Assembly (NCBI RefSeq): GCF_000936425.1
Contig: NZ_AVFK01000013.1
Coordinates: forward strand, 62,001 to 126,000
DNA: 64,000 bases
Direction: 5' to 3'
Origin: Skermanella aerolata KACC 11604
GTDB taxonomy: Bacteria > Pseudomonadota > Alphaproteobacteria > Azospirillales > Azospirillaceae
The first letter of the stretch is position 1. Each line of letters starts with the position of its first letter. Of the stretch, positions 33,679 to 41,927 are shown one piece after another. The notes beneath the pieces were generated by a model. It saw only the letters and a list, made by a program, of their open reading frames with translations, had not been told where the DNA came from and made no database searches. The position numbers and the translations under genes are program-made.

Positions 33679-35895
33679 ATGACTGCTGGAGAAGCCCGGT
33701 TCGGCAAGGTCGATCTCACTTCCTGCGACCGGGAGCCTATCCATATTCCAGGATCGATCCAGGCGCATGGCGCTCTGCTGGTCGTCGGGGGCGAAGATCT
33801 CGTCATCCGGCAGTTTGCCGGCGATACATGCCTACTGCTCGATGTGGAGCCAGCCCGGCTGCGGAGTCTGACGCTGGCCGACCTGTTCGACGATCAGGTG
33901 CTCGACAGGATCGCCGGACGTCCGCTCGCTCCGGTGCCGGGGCTTCCCGCCGTCCTCCTCGGCATGATGCCACGCAGCGGCGCGCTGCCGCTGGACGTCA
34001 CCCTGCACACCCAGGGATCGTTCAGCATCATCGAGTTGGAGCCGGCGCAGCGTGGCGCCGTGCCGGTCGGCAATCCATTGTCGCAGGTGAGGGCGATGCT
34101 GGCGGCACTGCAATCGTCGGATGGGTTCGAGGCTTGCTGCACCGCCGCCGCCATCCAGATGCGCTCGGCCCTTGGGTTCGACCGGGTGATGGTCTATCAG
34201 TTCCTGCATGACGGGAGCGGCAGGGTGGTGGCTGAAAGCAAAGCTGATCGCCTTGATGGCTTCCTGGACCTGCACTATCCCGCATCGGACATCCCCCGGC
34301 AGGCGCGGGAACTATACCGGCGCAACTGGCTGCGTCTCATCCCGGATGTCGACCGCCCGCCGGTACCGCTCGAGCCGCTGAACCCCGATGCTGCCGATGG
34401 CCCCGGCGGCCAGCCGGATGGCCAGCCTCTCGACATGAGCTGCTGTGCCCTGCGGGCCGTCTCTCCCATTCATCTGGAATACCTTCGCAACATGGGGGTC
34501 AGCGCCTCCATGAGCGTCTCCATCGTGATGCGTGACAAGCTGTGGGGCCTGATCGCTTGCCATAACCATTCACCGCGCCACGTTTCGGCCGACCTTCGCG
34601 CTTCATGCGAGTTGTTCGGTCAGATTTTTTCGCTGCACCTGGAAGCTAGGATCGAGGCTGACGCGGCCCGGCAGCGGCACGGCGCCGGCCGGGTCATCGA
34701 GGCTCTCGCCGTCCGTCTGGCGGCGGCATCGGATATTCCCAGGGCGCTGGTGACGGGCGAAGTCACCTTGCTGGACTTGATCCCCGCAGGCGGTGTGGCG
34801 GTGCTGATGGATGGCGAGACCGCGACGCTGGGCGAGACTCCTCCGGCCGACTTCATGTCGGGTCTGGCGGCATGGCTGACCGAACAGGATCAGCCTCTTT
34901 TCGACACCCGCCACCTCGGTGCGGATTATCCCCCGGCGATCCCGTTCGCCGCGACCGCCAGCGGGGTGCTTGCCATCTCGCTGTCGCGTCAACCCGCCGA
35001 CTACGTGATCTGGTTCCGGCCGGAGGCGGTGCGCTCGGTAACATGGGCCGGCGACCCGCACAAGCTGGTCGAGGAAGGGCCGTCTGGCGGAAGTCTGAAG
35101 CCGCGCAAGTCGTTCGAGGCGTGGCGGGAGGAAGTCCGGTGCCAGTCGACGGTCTGGACCGCGATCGAGATGGAAGCCGCCCAGAGCTTCCGCGTATGGC
35201 TGCTGGAGAGCGTCCTGCGTCAGGTCGATCTGGCCCGGAAGGAGCGGGAAGCGACGCTGGCGCACCAGGACCTGCTGATGGCCGAACTGGACCACCGGGT
35301 CAAGAATGCCTTGGCCAGCATCCAGGCGCTGGTGCAGCAGACCAGGGTAGGGGCCGGATCGATCGATGATTTCGCAACGGGCCTCGAAAGACGCATCCGC
35401 GCAATGTCGCATGCCCATGACCTGATGTCCGAGACCCGCTGGAAAGGCGCCTCGGTCCGCGCATTGGTGGAGGAGGAAATGGCGCCTTTCCGCTCGGAGC
35501 GGAACTGCAACCTCCGCATCTCCGGCGACGATGTCATGCTGTCGCCCAAGGCGGCGCTGCCTTTCACGCTGGTCATGCACGAGCTGACCACCAACGCGGC
35601 CAAGTACGGCGCCCTTTCCACTCCCGCAGGCGCCATCGACATCCGGTGGGGCCTTAAGGACGGCGCCCTCGTGCTCAACTGGATGGAACGGGGAGGGCCG
35701 GCGGTAGCGCCGCCGACGAGACGCGGCTTCGGCTCCGCCGTCATCGAACGCAGCCTGCGGCATGAAGTCAAAGGGACATGTTCGCTGACCTTCGGGCGCG
35801 AAGGCGTCGACTGCGTCTTCATGATACCGGCGGATTGCGTCATACCTGCCGGCGATCCGTCTACCGGCAAGGGCGAGGGCAGCGGCCTTGAATGA
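33679..35895 (+). CDS. Bacteriophytochrome with HWE histidine kinase
   Basis: 738 residues from ATG 33679. Domains: PAS_2 with the biliverdin-binding Cys16 (LTSCDREPIHIPGSIQ), GAF with YPASDIPRQAR and SPIHLEYLRNMGVSASMS (the conserved Asp and His), PHY with the tongue motif PRKSF near residue 525, then an HWE kinase: LDHRVKNALASIQAL holds the phosphorylated His and ELTTNAAKYGALS the N-box, with WMER late in the domain. All photosensor residues that I can check are present, so it should bind biliverdin and switch between red and far-red forms. Its stop overlaps the response regulator gene. A longer frame upstream is open but not conserved; GTG 33666 is an alternative start. Confidence 0.92.
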   Translation: MTAGEARFGKVDLTSCDREPIHIPGSIQAHGALLVVGGEDLVIRQFAGDTCLLLDVEPARLRSLTLADLFDDQVLDRIAGRPLAPVPGLPAVLLGMMPRSGALPLDVTLHTQGSFSIIELEPAQRGAVPVGNPLSQVRAMLAALQSSDGFEACCTAAAIQMRSALGFDRVMVYQFLHDGSGRVVAESKADRLDGFLDLHYPASDIPRQARELYRRNWLRLIPDVDRPPVPLEPLNPDAADGPGGQPDGQPLDMSCCALRAVSPIHLEYLRNMGVSASMSVSIVMRDKLWGLIACHNHSPRHVSADLRASCELFGQIFSLHLEARIEADAARQRHGAGRVIEALAVRLAAASDIPRALVTGEVTLLDLIPAGGVAVLMDGETATLGETPPADFMSGLAAWLTEQDQPLFDTRHLGADYPPAIPFAATASGVLAISLSRQPADYVIWFRPEAVRSVTWAGDPHKLVEEGPSGGSLKPRKSFEAWREEVRCQSTVWTAIEMEAAQSFRVWLLESVLRQVDLARKEREATLAHQDLLMAELDHRVKNALASIQALVQQTRVGAGSIDDFATGLERRIRAMSHAHDLMSETRWKGASVRALVEEEMAPFRSERNCNLRISGDDVMLSPKAALPFTLVMHELTTNAAKYGALSTPAGAIDIRWGLKDGALVLNWMERGGPAVAPPTRRGFGSAVIERSLRHEVKGTCSLTFGREGVDCVFMIPADCVIPAGDPSTGKGEGSGLE

Positions 35896-36271
35896 CCGAC
35901 GCGCGCTCGTCGCTGAGGACACCCTTCTGGTCCTGATCGCGCTGGAGATGATTCTCGAACAGCACGGTATTCAGGTCGTCGGCCCCGCTTCCACGGTGGG
36001 CGAAGCTTTGGCGCTTGCCGAGACGGCAGCGGCGGACATCGCGATTTTGGACGTCAATCTTCACGGTGAAATGATATTCCCCGTGGCTGACTGCCTGATC
36101 GGGCGCGGCATCCCCGTCATCTTCACGACCGGCTACACCCTCAAGGACAGTCTGCCGCCGCATTTGCAGACCGTGCCTACCATCCGCAAGCCCTACAAGG
36201 CCAAAGACCTTATGGAATTGGTCGGACAGGCATTCGGCCTGTCCGACATGAAGCTCGAGGAATGCCCTTGA
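35888..36271 (+). CDS. Single-domain response regulator, partner of the bacteriophytochrome
   Basis: 127 residues. The receiver fold is complete: acidic pair in VAEDTLL, phosphoacceptor Asp in IAILDVNLHGE, the Thr in IFTTGY and Lys in RKPYKAKD. No output domain follows, as is usual for receivers paired with HWE-kinase phytochromes. The start appears to be TTG 35888, overlapping the kinase stop by eight bases; no ATG or GTG in this frame fits better. It should take phosphate from the bacteriophytochrome; its downstream partner is unknown. Confidence 0.88.
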   Translation: MNDRRALVAEDTLLVLIALEMILEQHGIQVVGPASTVGEALALAETAAADIAILDVNLHGEMIFPVADCLIGRGIPVIFTTGYTLKDSLPPHLQTVPTIRKPYKAKDLMELVGQAFGLSDMKLEECP

Positions 36272-36283
36272 CCAACAAGGCCT

Positions 36284-36307
36284 GGACCGGGACATCGGCC
36301 CCGGTCC
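36284..36307. terminator. Hairpin between response regulator and ilvD
   Basis: GGACCGGG and CCCGGTCC form a perfect 8-bp stem with an 8-base loop in the 55-base gap between convergent genes. There is no T-run. Probable shared transcript end. Confidence 0.45.
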
Positions 36308-36326
36308 TGCCCTTGCCCGGTCAGGT

Positions 36327-38195
36327 TCAGCCCCGCGAGCGCGGTGCGCGGAGCGCCGCCGAAACGTCCCGCACCGCGCCGCGCGCAGCGCTGGTCGTCA
36401 GTGCCGCATAGGCTTGGAGTGCGGTCGAGACGGTGCGCTGACGGTCGATAGGTTTCCAGGCGGCATCTCCCCGGTCCTCCATGGCGGCGCGGCGCGCGGC
36501 CAGTTCCTGGTCGGTCAGGACGACGCGGATCGACCGATTGGGAATATCGATCTCGATCAGGTCGCCTTCCTCCACCAGCCCGATGATCCCGCCCTCGGCC
36601 GCTTCCGGCGAGACATGGCCGATCGACAGGCCCGACGTGCCGCCCGAAAAGCGTCCGTCGGTGACCAGGGCACAGGCCTTGCCCAGGCCCTTGGACTTCA
36701 GGTAGCTGGTCGGATACAGCATTTCCTGCATGCCGGGGCCGCCGCGTGGGCCTTCGTAGCGGATCAGCACCACATCGCCGGCCGCGACCCTGCCGCCCAG
36801 GATCGCTTCCACCGATGCATCCTGGCTTTCGAAGATCCGCGCCGGGCCGGAGAATTTCAGGATCGAGGCATCGACGCCGGCCGTCTTGACGATGCAGCCG
36901 TCCTCCGCGAGGTTGCCGTACAGGACGGCCAGACCGCCGTCCTTGCTGAAGGCGTGCTCCGCATCGCGGATCACGCCGCCGGAGCGGTCCACGTCGATCG
37001 TCTCGTAGCGCCTTTCCTGGCTGAAGGCGACCTGCGTCGGAATGCCGCCGGGCGCCGCCGAGTAGAAGCGCAGGACGTCGTGGTCGTCCGTCCGTTTGAC
37101 GTCCCAGCGGTCCAGTGCCGCGCCCAGGGTCGGTGCGTGAACCACCGGCAGGTCGCGATGCAGGTGGCCGGCGCGGTCCAACTCGCCCAGGATCGACATG
37201 ATGCCGCCGGCGCGGTGGACGTCTTCCATGTGAACGTCGGGGACCGATGGGGCGACCTTGCAAAGCTGCGGAATGCGGCGGGACAGCCGGTCGATGTCCT
37301 TCATCGTGAAATTCAGCTCCGCCTCGTGCGCGGCGGCCAGCAGATGGAGGACCGTGTTGGTCGAACCGCCCATCGCGATGTCGAGCATCATGGCATTCTC
37401 GAACGCCTGGAAGCTGGCGACCGAGCGCGGCAGGACGCTGGCGTCGTCCTGCTCGTAGTAGCGGCGCGCGATATCGACCACGGTCCGCGCCGCCTGGAGG
37501 AACAGACCCTTGCGGTCGGCATGGGTCGCCAGCACGGAGCCGTTGCCCGGCAGCGCCAGTCCCAGCGCCTCGGTCAGGCAGTTCATGGAATTGGCGGTGA
37601 ACATGCCGGAGCAGGAGCCGCAGGTCGGGCAGGCCGACCGCTCCATCTCCAGCACTTCGTCGTCGTTCAGCGTGGTGTCGGCCGCCGCGACCATGGCGTC
37701 CACCAGATCGACGGCGCGGGTCTTGTTGTGCAGCTTGACCTTGCCGGCCTCCATCGGACCACCGGAGACGAACACCGTCGGGATGTTGAGGCGAAGTGCC
37801 GCCATCAGCATGCCGGGCGTGATCTTGTCGCAGTTGGAGATGCAGACGAGGGCATCGGCGCAGTGCGCGTTGACCATGTACTCGACGCTGTCGGCGATGA
37901 TCTCGCGCGAGGGCAGGCTGTAGAGCATGCCGGCATGCCCCATCGCGATGCCGTCGTCGACCGCGATGGTGTTGAACTCCTTCGCCACCGCCCCCGAGGC
38001 TTCGATCTCACGCGCCACGAGCTGGCCAAGGTCCTTCAGGTGGACATGGCCGGGTACGAACTGGGTGAAGGAATTGGCGATCGCGACGATGGGCTTGCCG
38101 AAGTCGCCGTCCTTCATGCCGGTTGCACGCCACAGGCCGCGGGCGCCGGCCATGTTGCGGCCGTGGGTTGAAGTCCTTGAACGGAGTTGGGGCAT
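36327..38195 (-). CDS. ilvD: Dihydroxy-acid dehydratase
   Basis: 622 residues. Blocks for the iron-sulfur cluster and catalysis are clear: [12 protein letters not shown] near residue 125 and the Cys-rich [18 protein letters not shown] near 195, and a C-terminal [18 protein letters not shown]. It dehydrates 2,3-dihydroxy acids to 2-keto acids in valine, isoleucine and pantothenate synthesis. The length matches IlvD of the long type. ATG 38195 ([17 protein letters not shown]) is the family start; an upstream extension of 18 codons is not conserved. The gene stands alone on the minus strand. Confidence 0.95.
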   Translation of the reverse strand: MPQLRSRTSTHGRNMAGARGLWRATGMKDGDFGKPIVAIANSFTQFVPGHVHLKDLGQLVAREIEASGAVAKEFNTIAVDDGIAMGHAGMLYSLPSREIIADSVEYMVNAHCADALVCISNCDKITPGMLMAALRLNIPTVFVSGGPMEAGKVKLHNKTRAVDLVDAMVAAADTTLNDDEVLEMERSACPTCGSCSGMFTANSMNCLTEALGLALPGNGSVLATHADRKGLFLQAARTVVDIARRYYEQDDASVLPRSVASFQAFENAMMLDIAMGGSTNTVLHLLAAAHEAELNFTMKDIDRLSRRIPQLCKVAPSVPDVHMEDVHRAGGIMSILGELDRAGHLHRDLPVVHAPTLGAALDRWDVKRTDDHDVLRFYSAAPGGIPTQVAFSQERRYETIDVDRSGGVIRDAEHAFSKDGGLAVLYGNLAEDGCIVKTAGVDASILKFSGPARIFESQDASVEAILGGRVAAGDVVLIRYEGPRGGPGMQEMLYPTSYLKSKGLGKACALVTDGRFSGGTSGLSIGHVSPEAAEGGIIGLVEEGDLIEIDIPNRSIRVVLTDQELAARRAAMEDRGDAAWKPIDRQRTVSTALQAYAALTTSAARGAVRDVSAALRAPRSRG

Positions 38196-38295
38196 GACGG
38201 TCCTCTGCTTGGTCGCCGGGATAATAGACGCCAGCCAGAGGAGCGGCAAGAACGCGGTGCCCGCCGCGCCCTCCGTCCGTTCAGACCTGCCCTGC

Positions 38296-38592
38296 TTAGA
38301 TCTTCTTGAGCTGATCCAGGTCGACCGAGCCGTTCTGGCTTGTGAAAGTCAGCGACGAGGCGCCACCGCCCTGTTGGGAAACGCCACCGATCCGGTGATC
38401 GCCGCTGTCGTAGGTCGTCAGCTTGCCGTCCTGCTCGATCAGCAGTCGCTGCTTGTCGGGGAAGAAGGCGTACCGCATCCCGTTCTGCGCTCCGCTGGTG
38501 GAGGGCTGGCCGAGATCGTCGGGCCACCACTTTTCTCCGCCGCTCATCGGTTTCATCGGTTCCATGGGCTTCATGGGCTTCATCGGTTCCAT
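38296..38592 (-). CDS. Conserved small protein with MEPMKPM repeat
   Basis: 98 residues. The first 17 residues are a tandem repeat of Met-(Glu/Lys)-Pro, then comes a soluble domain ([46 protein letters not shown]). I do not know a function; I recall similar proteins annotated as hypothetical in Rhizobiales and Azospirillum. ATG 38592 follows AAGGAAAGAG, so I prefer it to the longer frame. A Met-rich start could bind copper or other soft metals, but only one element of that can be seen. It ends 100 bases before ilvD, so co-transcription is possible. Confidence 0.7.
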   Translation of the reverse strand: MEPMKPMKPMEPMKPMSGGEKWWPDDLGQPSTSGAQNGMRYAFFPDKQRLLIEQDGKLTTYDSGDHRIGGVSQQGGGASSLTFTSQNGSVDLDQLKKI

Positions 38593-38864
38593 ATCCGCTC
38601 TTTCCTTGTTCTGCGAGCGTCTCATGCCCGCCCTCGGACAACACCCGAGATCCGGAGACGTGGCCCGATTGCGGTGCCCCCCAGAAATAATCATGGCTGG
38701 TATTGGTTTTTTGCATGCCTGCCTCTTGTTTGGGTGGAGGCCTTTCCCATCTGATCAGGTATCCCGGGTCCGGGCCCCTCTGGCGGTTGCTCAGTCGACG
38801 CTTCCGCGATGTCGGACTCCTTGTGGTGAAGCTTTTGCGCTCTATCCAGGAGGACCCTTGTTCC

Positions 38865-39290
38865 ATGCGTTACATCATACATCCCGCCTGCCTGTCCGCC
38901 GCGTTCCATCGTCCCGACCGGACGGACGGTTTCGGCATCCGACCTTCCCGGCGGTTCCGCGTTAACGGCCCCGTCGGCAGGCAGGTCACGCAGACCCCGC
39001 CTGTGCCGGGCATGCTCGCCCACGAGGCTGGCGACCCTGTCGCCGACTACCGCAACGTGATGGTCGCGCTGTGGGCGGCGCGGCGCCTCCGCCTGGATGC
39101 CTTCTCCACCCGACGGTATGCGCGCGACCTGCTGATCGCTGACCGGCAGGAACCGGGCTTCGGCGACGTTGCGCGCAAGGTGGCGGCTGATTTCCGGCGT
39201 GCCGGCTTGATCGCTTGCGGACGGGAAGTACGGCGCCAGATCATGGTCGCCCAGAACGCCGCGATGAGAAGTCTGCTGTCGCCGGCGTGA
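38865..39290 (+). CDS. Hypothetical protein
   Basis: 141 residues from ATG 38865, with AGGAGG a little far upstream (11 bases). I do not recognise it. The N-terminal 50 residues are basic and low in structure. Residues about 60-140 are likely helical (YRNVMVALWAARRLRLDAF, RYARDLLIADRQEPGFGDVA), with many Arg. No signal peptide or membrane helix. G/C-rich third positions support coding. It could bind nucleic acid or a protein partner, but there is no motif to say so. Confidence 0.5.
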   Translation: MRYIIHPACLSAAFHRPDRTDGFGIRPSRRFRVNGPVGRQVTQTPPVPGMLAHEAGDPVADYRNVMVALWAARRLRLDAFSTRRYARDLLIADRQEPGFGDVARKVAADFRRAGLIACGREVRRQIMVAQNAAMRSLLSPA

Positions 39291-39371
39291 TCGTCCCGCC
39301 GGACAGGACGCATCCCCGGTTCGTATCCCCAGTTGACGACTATCGACATGACCAAACTCAGGGAGTCGACC

Positions 39372-39611
39372 ATGACGACCAGATCGCTTAGCGCCGACCA
39401 GATCGGCGCCCGCCTTCGTATCCTGCGCGACCTTCACCGGCGCTACGACTACGCCGCCGACAGCGAGTCCGGCAGGCTTTATCCCGATGGAACTCGCCTC
39501 AAGCGGCTCAAGCTGTCGCGCCTTGCGGTGAAGGACGAAATTGCCGCACTGGAAGGGCGAATGATGTCCAATGCGAAAGCACGGACGAATGCCGTAATGG
39601 CGGCAGAGTAG
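39372..39611 (+). CDS. Small helical protein, YdcH/DUF465-like
   Basis: 79 residues from ATG 39372, preceded by GGGAG. The pattern is two helices with the turn between: LRILRDLHRRYDYAADSE then RLKRLKLSRLAVKDEIAAL. The LKRLKLxxLAVKDEIAAL segment resembles the second helix of YdcH/DUF465 proteins, which form small helical hairpins of unknown function. It may be co-transcribed with the hypothetical protein 80 bases upstream. A TTG start at 39333 is less likely. Confidence 0.6.
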   Translation: MTTRSLSADQIGARLRILRDLHRRYDYAADSESGRLYPDGTRLKRLKLSRLAVKDEIAALEGRMMSNAKARTNAVMAAE

Positions 39612-39617
39612 GATCGG

Positions 39618-39667
39618 GCCACGCTGCCGGCCGGCTCGGCGGATGCCGGGGCAGTCGGCAGCGTGGC
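39618..39667. terminator. Long inverted repeat between convergent genes
   Basis: GCCACGCTGCCG and CGGCAGCGTGGC are perfect 12-bp arms with a 26-base spacer that itself is GC-rich. The site fills the gap between the plus-strand YdcH-like gene and the minus-strand subtilase, so it probably ends transcripts from both, without a T-run. Confidence 0.5.
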
Positions 39668-39679
39668 TTCGCACCGTGG

Positions 39680-41011
39680 TCAGGAACCCCGATAGTCTTT
39701 CGCCAGTGCTACGGCCCGGGCGGCATTGACCAAGCCGGCACCGAATTCCCGTTCGAAATGCTCGGGACTTCGGGCGTGCAGGTTGTGGGGGCTTTTGTCC
39801 GCCGTCAGCATGAGCATTTCCTTGATCGCCCGCGGCTTTCCTTTCACGCGGTCATTGGCCGAGAGCATCAGAGCGATCACCCCCGCGACCTGCGCCGCAG
39901 CCGCTGATGTGCCGCCGAAGCCGAAGAAGCCCTTGGCATCGCAGTAATCGCCGACAGGCTCATAGTTGTATCCGAACTCCCCGAGGTTGTCGGGCGCCGC
40001 TATCGACAGCAGTCCGATCTCCTCGCTCCCCATTCGGTCGCCTGCGGGTATCTTTCCGAGATAGAGGTCTTCGATGCCGTAAGGCACTTCGGCCGGCGGC
40101 GGACGTCGCGCAAGCCGGGCCTGCAGCTCCTCTCTTTCCCGCTTGAGCAGGTTTACTTCGTCCAGGTCGAGCCTGACCAGACCGCTATGCTTCTCCGGCA
40201 CGTCGTTGCTGGGCGCCACTAGGGTCAGGCCTTTACCATACTGGCTGTAGGTGGACCGGTAGCCGCGATCGTTGCAGGCTCCGACGGCGATGACGTCGTC
40301 CAGCGAAGCGGGATAGACCAGCTCTGCCCGGCCATTGTTGCCGCTGGCGCAGACGACGGGCTTTTCCCTGGCCAGCCGCTCGACGGCGTTCCTGAGGTCC
40401 CGGGAGTTTGGCTTGCCCTTCAGCACAGGCGTCTCGTCGTCCAAGGGCAGATACCTGGGCATCAGGATCACGTCGCCATGCTCCCGGGAGTAATCCAGGG
40501 CGGCGATCAGCGACGCGATATCGAAGTTGGACGAGATGCGGACCGGTACCGGGCAGGCTTCGGGAGCGACGCCGACCACCCGGACGTTCTTCAAACGCGG
40601 ATCGCTTGAGGTCGACGGGTCCACCGCCGCGACGATCCCGGCGCAGGCGGTGCCATGCGCATTGTAGCGGTTGAGGATCTGGGCGTTCCTGGCGGGCGTT
40701 CGTCCGCCGAGGCGGTGATCGAAATCGGCGGCCAGATCCATCACTTTGGCGATGTTGGGGCTCAGGCTCGGATGCCCGAGGTCCAGACCCATGTCGAAGA
40801 TCACCACCTTGATTCCTGTCCCCCGGTTCCCCTGGCTCCAGACGGTCCGGGCATCGATGCCGACTCGCCGGACATTGGCGACCGGCACGGCGTCTCCATC
40901 CCGGCGGTCGGATTTCCGACTGATGACCACGTCCTTGCACGGGTCCAGGTGCCAGCAATCGTCGGTATTCGGCAGCCCGAAGTCATATCGTTCTGAATAA
41001 TGGAGACTCAT
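39680..41011 (-). CDS. S8 (subtilisin-like) serine peptidase, apparently cytoplasmic
   Basis: 443 residues. The catalytic triad is Asp73 (VVIFDMGLD), His119 (AHGTACAGIVAA) and Ser369 (FGGTSAAAAQVAG), with oxyanion Asn225 (ASGNNG). There is no signal peptide or pro-domain; the N-terminus is short and polar. Between Asn225 and Ser369 is an insertion with a charged helix, about residues 280-305 (EVNLLKREREELQARL), which is likely a coiled coil. ATG 41011 follows GGAGAAA. The gene follows the PAP2-like gene on the same strand by 76 bases. The lack of secretion signals suggests an intracellular protease with a specific target. Confidence 0.88.
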   Translation of the reverse strand: MSLHYSERYDFGLPNTDDCWHLDPCKDVVISRKSDRRDGDAVPVANVRRVGIDARTVWSQGNRGTGIKVVIFDMGLDLGHPSLSPNIAKVMDLAADFDHRLGGRTPARNAQILNRYNAHGTACAGIVAAVDPSTSSDPRLKNVRVVGVAPEACPVPVRISSNFDIASLIAALDYSREHGDVILMPRYLPLDDETPVLKGKPNSRDLRNAVERLAREKPVVCASGNNGRAELVYPASLDDVIAVGACNDRGYRSTYSQYGKGLTLVAPSNDVPEKHSGLVRLDLDEVNLLKREREELQARLARRPPPAEVPYGIEDLYLGKIPAGDRMGSEEIGLLSIAAPDNLGEFGYNYEPVGDYCDAKGFFGFGGTSAAAAQVAGVIALMLSANDRVKGKPRAIKEMLMLTADKSPHNLHARSPEHFEREFGAGLVNAARAVALAKDYRGS

Positions 41012-41087
41012 TGTCGATTTCTCCGTTGAGCGGATCGGGGCCGACGTCTTGCCGGGGAGGGCGATCCGCAAAGGACCGGGAATGCGG

Positions 41088-41810
41088 TCATATCCATTCG
41101 CGCGCCGCGTTCTGGAAGGTGTCGCGGTAGGCCTCGGTCACGGCCGGGAAAAGGGCGAGGGCAAGATGCTCGCTCCCCACGGTGTCGCTTGCGTAATGAA
41201 GCCCTGCCCATTCACGGTTCTCGGCGACACGCCGGGCGATCCTGAACAGTTCGATGCCGAGTTCGTCGTTGTGGATGACCGTGGAAAGTGCCTTTGCGAT
41301 CAACAGGTATTGCAAGGCATGGCCACTCGGATAGGCAGGATGATGGGGCACCGGCAACAGCGGCCTCAGCTTGGGCTCGATCTGCGACGGCCTCAGCCGC
41401 ATGAACTTCTTCTTGTAGGTGGCCACGACGATGAAGCCGAGGTGGAACATGGCATCGATCAGGACGTCGGTAGCGCCGGAGGATCCGGACGGGGTCAGCG
41501 ACACGAGGCGGCGCATGTAGAAGGCATCGTCGTTGGCCTCCGCCTCGATCTCGGCTTTCCGCACCAGCCACATCGACGGATCGCTTCGGATCTGCTGCTG
41601 TTTGGCGAGCAGGTCCCTGATCTCCATCTCCGTTTCGTCTGGGTCCGGCGGCAGCGGGATATCGTGATCGCGCCACCCCGGTATTTCGAAGAAGTTGGGG
41701 AGCTCGATCAGGGCCGCCATCTCCGGGTCCCAGCCGTTGATGGAGAAAGTGGTGCCGGGCTTCGTATATGTTTTGCTTTTACTCTTGCTTTTGCTCTTGC
41801 TGAACGCCAT
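41088..41810 (-). CDS. PAP2/vanadium-haloperoxidase-like protein, soluble
   Basis: 240 residues. The phosphatase triad blocks of the PAP2/haloperoxidase superfamily are present: KKKFMRLRP (residues 133-141), PSGH (161-164), and NREWAGLHYASD with His205. Membrane PAP2 enzymes have six helices; this one has no clear membrane segments, so it is more like soluble acid phosphatases or haloperoxidases. The N-terminus has five Ser-Lys repeats in a row. ATG 41810 is chosen; a GTG start 13 codons upstream lacks a Shine-Dalgarno. It lies between a subtilase and a BTAD-type regulator on the same strand. The substrate is unknown. Confidence 0.82.
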   Translation of the reverse strand: MAFSKSKSKSKSKTYTKPGTTFSINGWDPEMAALIELPNFFEIPGWRDHDIPLPPDPDETEMEIRDLLAKQQQIRSDPSMWLVRKAEIEAEANDDAFYMRRLVSLTPSGSSGATDVLIDAMFHLGFIVVATYKKKFMRLRPSQIEPKLRPLLPVPHHPAYPSGHALQYLLIAKALSTVIHNDELGIELFRIARRVAENREWAGLHYASDTVGSEHLALALFPAVTEAYRDTFQNAAREWI

Positions 41811-41927
41811 GGCTGTGACTTTCTCAGATATTGACCGGATCAGTCCCACTCAGACGCTAGACGCCGGATTGCCCCGGCTCTGTGGTTAAACTCACACTTT
41901 CGACGCTCGAAAGACGTAAAGGCGGCG

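Noticed and set aside
35888-36271. PhyR-type general stress regulator
   Set aside because: The protein is only a receiver with no sigma-like N-terminal domain, and no ecfG or nepR-like gene is adjacent.
38575-38592. CRISPR-like or microsatellite repeat in the TTCATGGGC units
   Set aside because: The short repeats are in frame and encode the Met-Pro start of the small protein; there are no spacers.
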